Shown: positions 59,834-64,000 of the stretch, one piece after another | Numbering within the stretch: the first letter of the stretch is position 1 | Layout: each line of letters starts with the position of its first letter | Source: Balanoglossus misakiensis | Lineage: Eukaryota > Hemichordata | DNA: 64,000 bases | Direction: 5' to 3' | Assembly: GCA_040954595.2 (NCBI GenBank) | Contig: CM082588.2 | Location: 9,238,001-9,302,000 of the forward strand | Made by a program: the position numbers and the translations under genes | Notes under the pieces: generated by a model | Told to the model about the DNA's origin: nothing | Seen by the model: only the letters and a program-made list of their open reading frames with translations | The model's database searches: none

Positions 59834-60874
59834 TTACAGACCTAAAGATTTGGAGACCGAAAGTCGTTTAGCTAAAGAATCTTTAATGTAACCATCCTTG
59901 GCACTGTCGGACTTCCACCGACCATGCCGTTTCCAGCATCTCTCATTAATTGCGCTGTTAGCTGCTGCTGAGGCACCGCTAGCACGAAGAGAATGAATGC
60001 CCACATTAACTTGCTGCCCAGTGACTTCCTTTAACCGCCTGACCAGGCACTCCCTGGTGCGTGTATAGCTTAGCTGTTTGTTGACATAAACAAGCCCTAG
60101 TGTATCCTTGGATCTAAAAACAGGCTTGAACAGATAGTGAGAACTGTGTGGAACACAATTGGCAGCATTTATATACCTAGAATACATGTTGTAAGGGCAA
60201 GTGACCGTATCAAGCTTTGCTAAAACCACAGTGTCGCCCTGCCTATATTGGTCAGTTTTACTTGAAGTGATGAAAAGACTTAAGTGATCTGAATTAACAG
60301 TGACATCACAACACCTTAATTTGCTGATTTCATCAAACCTCAAGAAAGCAGCAAAGCTGAAAAGAATCATAGTTAAATCTCTCAAAACTAGGAGGTCTTC
60401 ACTTTCCGCATATTTCATGCAAAGTTCTTTCAAATCACCTGCTGACACTACGTCCTTTTTGGTGATTGGTTTCTTTGGTTGCCTCTTACTGGCTTCTAAC
60501 AGACTAATTACAAAAGGGTGGACAGTGGGGTCTGGATGTGCAGACAAGTTATGAGCCCATTTAATGGCATATACATAACTACTAATGGAATTATAAGTGC
60601 AACCTGTATCCAACAAATGTGTTAAAAATAATGCAACATGAATTGGTGAAGCAGGCAATGCTTGACCCTTTTTGTCTTTAATAAATGAATTCCACCGTGA
60701 GAAATATCCAAGGTATTTGCGGCTTGTATTGTCACTCTTTGATAGTGGAATTAGCGCAGACATCTTTTCTCCCAAGGCTCTCAATGATGAATCTTCAATG
60801 CCCTCTTCGTCCATAAAACTGTCAACGGCTCGCTGGAGATTCAAACCTGTAATGGGAAAAAAGAAAATTTCCAC
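59834..60874 (-). CDS. Tyrosine recombinase of the YR retrotransposon
   Basis: 346 residues, read from 60874. The N-terminal part is a SAM-like helical domain (DNTSRKYLGYFSRWNSFIKD). The catalytic domain holds the full set: R179 in FLRFDEISKLR, K206 region, H294 and R297 in GIHSLRASG, W320 in HGRWKS and the nucleophile Y329 in DGYIKDS. It inserts the circular or linear cDNA by strand exchange. The sequence just upstream (tttcttttttcccattacag ending at 60847) is an excellent splice acceptor that opens exactly into GLNLQRAV in frame. The true product may therefore be spliced from the polyprotein message, and the first residues (MEIFFFPIT) may not be real. Confidence 0.85.
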   Translation of the reverse strand: MEIFFFPITGLNLQRAVDSFMDEEGIEDSSLRALGEKMSALIPLSKSDNTSRKYLGYFSRWNSFIKDKKGQALPASPIHVALFLTHLLDTGCTYNSISSYVYAIKWAHNLSAHPDPTVHPFVISLLEASKRQPKKPITKKDVVSAGDLKELCMKYAESEDLLVLRDLTMILFSFAAFLRFDEISKLRCCDVTVNSDHLSLFITSSKTDQYRQGDTVVLAKLDTVTCPYNMYSRYINAANCVPHSSHYLFKPVFRSKDTLGLVYVNKQLSYTRTRECLVRRLKEVTGQQVNVGIHSLRASGASAAANSAINERCWKRHGRWKSDSAKDGYIKDSLAKRLSVSKSLGL

Positions 60875-60889
60875 GTTCAGCTATCATGT

Positions 60890-63613
60890 TTATTCATGCC
60901 ATACAAATCTTATGGCAAGCAAGTTAAAACCCAGTGGCTGTTCAGCAAATATCCCATTGTAGCCCTGGCCCCTAATGACTGAGCCTGTCCTAGGCAACGT
61001 ACGAACTGAAATTACGAGAAGATCTTTCTTCAGTGCATGTAAAATGGGCCAATACTGAGCAGATTTCCACTCAGGCAATATGATTGTACCAGTAGCCCTG
61101 TCTTTAAGCAGTTTCTTAAAAACTAGTAATGCAAGTCTGGGTGGTGGAACTATCCAGTTGTTGTCATTGCCCCAAAACTGTGCAAATGCATCAATACCAT
61201 TGGTGCCCGCACACCACCATTTGGAATTAAAAGTTTTACACTGAGCATTGTAGCTACACGCAAATCTATCTACAGAGTGAGGCCCCCAAACTTTGTCTAG
61301 CTCTGCAAATATTTCAGGACTGATTCGCCAGTCATCAGCATCTTTGCATCTGCTTAACAGATCAGCTTTTCCATTAAGCTCCCTCGGGATCCACTCTGGG
61401 ATAATCTGCATGCTATATTTCATGCATATGTCATGCACCTCTAGTGCGATATTTTGCAGGTCTACTTTGACACTGCCTACCTGTAGTATCCGCACCACAT
61501 TTTGGTTATCAGTGAACCATTGTATGCATTTGCCCTCTAGGCATTCTTTGTTGCTCTTTAAAATTCTGGAAACTGCTTCCAGTTCTCGCCATGTGGAGCT
61601 TTTAATTTTCTCCTCAGCAGACCATTGTCCAATGGTTTCAGAGCCGTTATGGTCTACAATAAACCCGCCATAGCCTGAGTCTGAGGCATCACTATAAACA
61701 ACTACTGTTGTTGTGGAAACATTGACTAGGTCCGAGCCATTTAGGCTTTCCAGGTTATTGAGCCAGAATAACAATTCATCAAAACTATTCTTAGTTAGTA
61801 CAACCTGGCTATTCCATGACGCTCGACTTTCAATACTGTGATAAATATATCGAGTGCGGAGCCTAGCTAATGGCCCTATAGCCCCTTGCATAGAAATTAA
61901 TTGTCCTGCAATGCCAGCCAATTTCCTAACTGGAATACACACGGAACCGTGAGCGACTGATTGGACAACTCTGGAAACAACAGATAAAAGATTGATAACT
62001 CTTTGTTTAGTAACATATAGTTTCCCCATCTCCATGTCTAAAATGGTTCCTAGCCATTCAATGATGGTAACTGGTTCCCAAAGGCATTTACTTTCTGAGC
62101 ATAGGAAACCAAATTCTTCAAGATCACGTCTGACTATCTTACTCAATGCTGCTGCATCATATTTACCTCTACATCCACCGATCCCGTCATCATAGAAAAT
62201 AAGGACCCGGTGGCCTTGGCTACGCCAGTGTGTTACAGGGACACGCATCAACTTTGTAAATATATATGGGGCAGTAGCAATCCCAAAGGCAAGAACGTTA
62301 AAGACGAAAAACTTTTCTCTGCCATTGAAACAAAATGCAAAACCCAGATAGGGTCTATGGTCATGAGCTATTTCTATATGGTGAAAAGCTGACTTAATGT
62401 CAAATTTAAACAAAAAATCACCTCTCTCAAACAAGGTACGTGCAACACTGGTATCTTCACAGCAGAATTTGAACTTATACAGACATGGATTGATATGTCT
62501 GCAGTCAAGCACTAACCGCTGTTTTCCATCCTTGTTAGTGGCTACTGATAACGGGTTAACAACGAGTGCAGTGTCACTTGACACTTCGCTAATGGCTCCG
62601 ATCGTGAGTAATTTGTCGATAGCTTCGCAAACAAAAAACCTGTTGTTTAATGCGGAGGTGTTATTAGGTAGCTTGACGCTATCTGGTAAATGATGGAACG
62701 GCAATTTATAGCCGTTTAACACGATATCGAGAACGTGCGAATTAGCACCTGCAGATTCCCATTTCTCAGAACACTTTTTGAGCCTCCCTACAGGGCTAAC
62801 ACTATCGGAAACGCAATCGAATAAAGTATCACTTAACTTTACGCCTCCTTGTTGGCTGTTAGCACTCTTGCTGGCAGCGCAATCCGGGTCTCCACGCCAA
62901 TGGCCTGGTTTCCAACAAGCAAAGCATAGTCCTGGTTTGCTGGATGCGATGGCATTCTGCTTTGGTGGTCGTCTGGTCGAGTTGCTTACGTCACCTGGCT
63001 GCTCGGCCTGCATGTACGGCGTATCCCAACGTGGGTATCGTTTGCGTTTTTTCGATTGCTGTTCTTTCACTTTCCTCTGCGCCCTGGTTTGGGCTTTATA
63101 TATGCGTTTTTCATCGTCCGAATCGTCGGCAAGCTCGTTTGTTTCGTATTCTTCAACTACTTTCCATCCCAAGTCGTTGCTGTCCGCTAGTCGGATAAGC
63201 TTCTGTCTATGTTGTATGGTTTTCATACCCTCAGTGACTTGTTCTTGTATCTTCGATACGGTTTCCCCAATGACTCCGGTTTTGGACGTTTCACTGATAG
63301 GGTGGACCAATCTGTCGATTTCCTCAAGATTTTGATGGATGAGTTGGTTATGCTTGTACTGCTCCTCATTTCCCTTCTTCTTGAAAGTGGGACGGTCGTT
63401 GGACTTCAGCTGCTTAATCAGTGAAAGGTGACTTTCTGACAGATCGGTTTGCGACGCAGACAGTTCGCGCTTGAGCGAATTTAGTCGTCCTGTCATCAAC
63501 TTTTCCAGATCGGTCAGTAGGCTGGTATTTGCCGTCTTCAGAGTGTCTGCGACTTGTGTTTCAATCAAACTCTTCAGTTCTGTACTGCTTATGGCTTGCA
63601 TGGGATTGGTCAT
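60890..63613 (-). CDS. Gag-like/reverse transcriptase/RNase H polyprotein of the YR retrotransposon
   Basis: 907 residues from ATG 63613. Residues 1-220 are a charged, coiled-coil-rich gag-like part with an acidic patch and a basic KKRKRYPRW run. A zinc-knuckle-like CFACWKPGH (from residue 230) follows. The RT spans about 360-530, with LVLDCRHIN, FDIKSAFHH (catalytic D405) and FYDDG (D475, D476), the DIRS-type variant of the YxDD box. RNase H spans about 637-755, with VVYSDASDSG (D642), WRELEA and FTDNQN (D702). The C terminus has the PHSVDRFACSYNAQ block that follows RNase H in this group. The frame is uninterrupted, so the copy looks young. Confidence 0.88.
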   Translation of the reverse strand: MTNPMQAISSTELKSLIETQVADTLKTANTSLLTDLEKLMTGRLNSLKRELSASQTDLSESHLSLIKQLKSNDRPTFKKKGNEEQYKHNQLIHQNLEEIDRLVHPISETSKTGVIGETVSKIQEQVTEGMKTIQHRQKLIRLADSNDLGWKVVEEYETNELADDSDDEKRIYKAQTRAQRKVKEQQSKKRKRYPRWDTPYMQAEQPGDVSNSTRRPPKQNAIASSKPGLCFACWKPGHWRGDPDCAASKSANSQQGGVKLSDTLFDCVSDSVSPVGRLKKCSEKWESAGANSHVLDIVLNGYKLPFHHLPDSVKLPNNTSALNNRFFVCEAIDKLLTIGAISEVSSDTALVVNPLSVATNKDGKQRLVLDCRHINPCLYKFKFCCEDTSVARTLFERGDFLFKFDIKSAFHHIEIAHDHRPYLGFAFCFNGREKFFVFNVLAFGIATAPYIFTKLMRVPVTHWRSQGHRVLIFYDDGIGGCRGKYDAAALSKIVRRDLEEFGFLCSESKCLWEPVTIIEWLGTILDMEMGKLYVTKQRVINLLSVVSRVVQSVAHGSVCIPVRKLAGIAGQLISMQGAIGPLARLRTRYIYHSIESRASWNSQVVLTKNSFDELLFWLNNLESLNGSDLVNVSTTTVVVYSDASDSGYGGFIVDHNGSETIGQWSAEEKIKSSTWRELEAVSRILKSNKECLEGKCIQWFTDNQNVVRILQVGSVKVDLQNIALEVHDICMKYSMQIIPEWIPRELNGKADLLSRCKDADDWRISPEIFAELDKVWGPHSVDRFACSYNAQCKTFNSKWWCAGTNGIDAFAQFWGNDNNWIVPPPRLALLVFKKLLKDRATGTIILPEWKSAQYWPILHALKKDLLVISVRTLPRTGSVIRGQGYNGIFAEQPLGFNLLAIRFVWHE

Positions 63614-63911
63614 CGTGATGAAGACAAAGCGAAGAAAAAATGACTCAAAACTGGCGGCAAAAAAAAAAAATTGATGAACAAGGACCGAACGTCTGTGCTG
63701 CTCAAAGATCTGCCTAGAAGTGGCTCAAAATTGCCTCAGCACGCATATGGCATTTTCCTCACTAAAACCCTCATTGGTCAATGCAACATTTTATATTTAC
63801 TTATCCAATAAGAATACAACAAAACTATGAGCACGCACTAAACACTGCTTGTGTGCGTGACATCAAGACAAAGATTTCGATACTTTACTGTCGAAACGCG
63901 CGAAATCATAT

Positions 63912-64000
63912 TTATTCGCTCGGGCCTGTGTGTTCTACGCATCACAACGGAATATGCAAATAAGGAGACAGTGACTGGAAGCAACCATGGATATTTTAGA
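63912..64000. repeat. 127-bp satellite, segment 4 (runs off the window)
   Basis: The satellite resumes at ttattcgctcgggcc, exactly where segment 3 stopped, and continues to the right edge, including another ACCATGG at 63987. Confidence 0.9.

Larger units (their letters stand above)
59667..63911 (-). mobile_element. DIRS/Ngaro-type tyrosine-recombinase retrotransposon
   Basis: A 4,245-bp unit on the minus strand interrupts the satellite between actttc and ttattcgc. No base is duplicated, as expected when a tyrosine recombinase rather than an integrase or endonuclease inserts the element. It encodes a gag-like/RT/RNase H protein and a separate tyrosine recombinase, both intact. No LTRs and no adenine-methyltransferase domain were seen, which leans to Ngaro-like over classical DIRS1. 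The terminal repeat arrangement could not be resolved by eye. Confidence 0.85.

Noticed and set aside
62778-63335. 185-codon plus-strand frame
   Set aside because: It is a shadow of the YR retrotransposon polyprotein on the other strand.

Overview
The window is animal nuclear DNA: intron-rich genes with GT-AG splice sites, extracellular multidomain modules (mucin repeat, HYR, sushi, GCC2/GCC3 ephrin-receptor-like, EGF, LamG/pentraxin), a TRIM-NHL gene, an IRAK1BP1 gene, a CR1/L2-like LINE, a tyrosine-recombinase retrotransposon and many short inverted-repeat elements. This mix suggests an invertebrate deuterostome (hemichordate or cephalochordate) or another marine invertebrate; the species cannot be fixed from the sequence.

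Positions 1-33115, + strand, are the 3' part of one very large gene. I joined 34 exons by hand (14,967 coding nt, 4,988 residues plus stop) with every splice phase consistent. The product is a membrane-anchored, SVEP1-like protein. A 9.1-kb mucin-like exon of 72-bp repeats is followed by a furin-like site, HYR, sushi, a spacer and three GCC2/GCC3 units. Then come twelve EGFs, a LamG/pentraxin-like domain, and a second HYR-sushi-spacer-GCC2/GCC3 series. It ends with one calcium-binding-type EGF, a Ser/Thr stalk, a single transmembrane helix and a cytoplasmic tail with an NPxY motif. Its introns are packed with small transposons of at least six families.

Positions 33116-42900 are mostly intergenic. 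They hold a GC-rich 532-bp foldback element with a perfect 8-bp target duplication, more small elements, a LINE 3' fragment, and weak signs of an unidentified minus-strand gene (best candidate first exon 37411-37628, with two CRE palindromes upstream).

Positions 42901-49901 hold two complete genes arranged head to head: a TRIM2/TRIM3-type TRIM-NHL protein (minus, two exons, 749 residues) and an IRAK1BP1/SIMPL homologue (plus, three exons, 257 residues). Their start codons are 204 bp apart, across a TATA-less spacer with two CACGTG boxes 11 bp apart.

Positions 50252-64000 are repeat territory. A 127-bp tandem satellite runs from 53361 past the right edge. It is cut by three insertions: a CR1/L2-like LINE, a TA-target short element, and a DIRS/Ngaro-type tyrosine-recombinase retrotransposon. 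All three sit within a 22-bp stretch of the repeat unit, and the satellite resumes in register after each.
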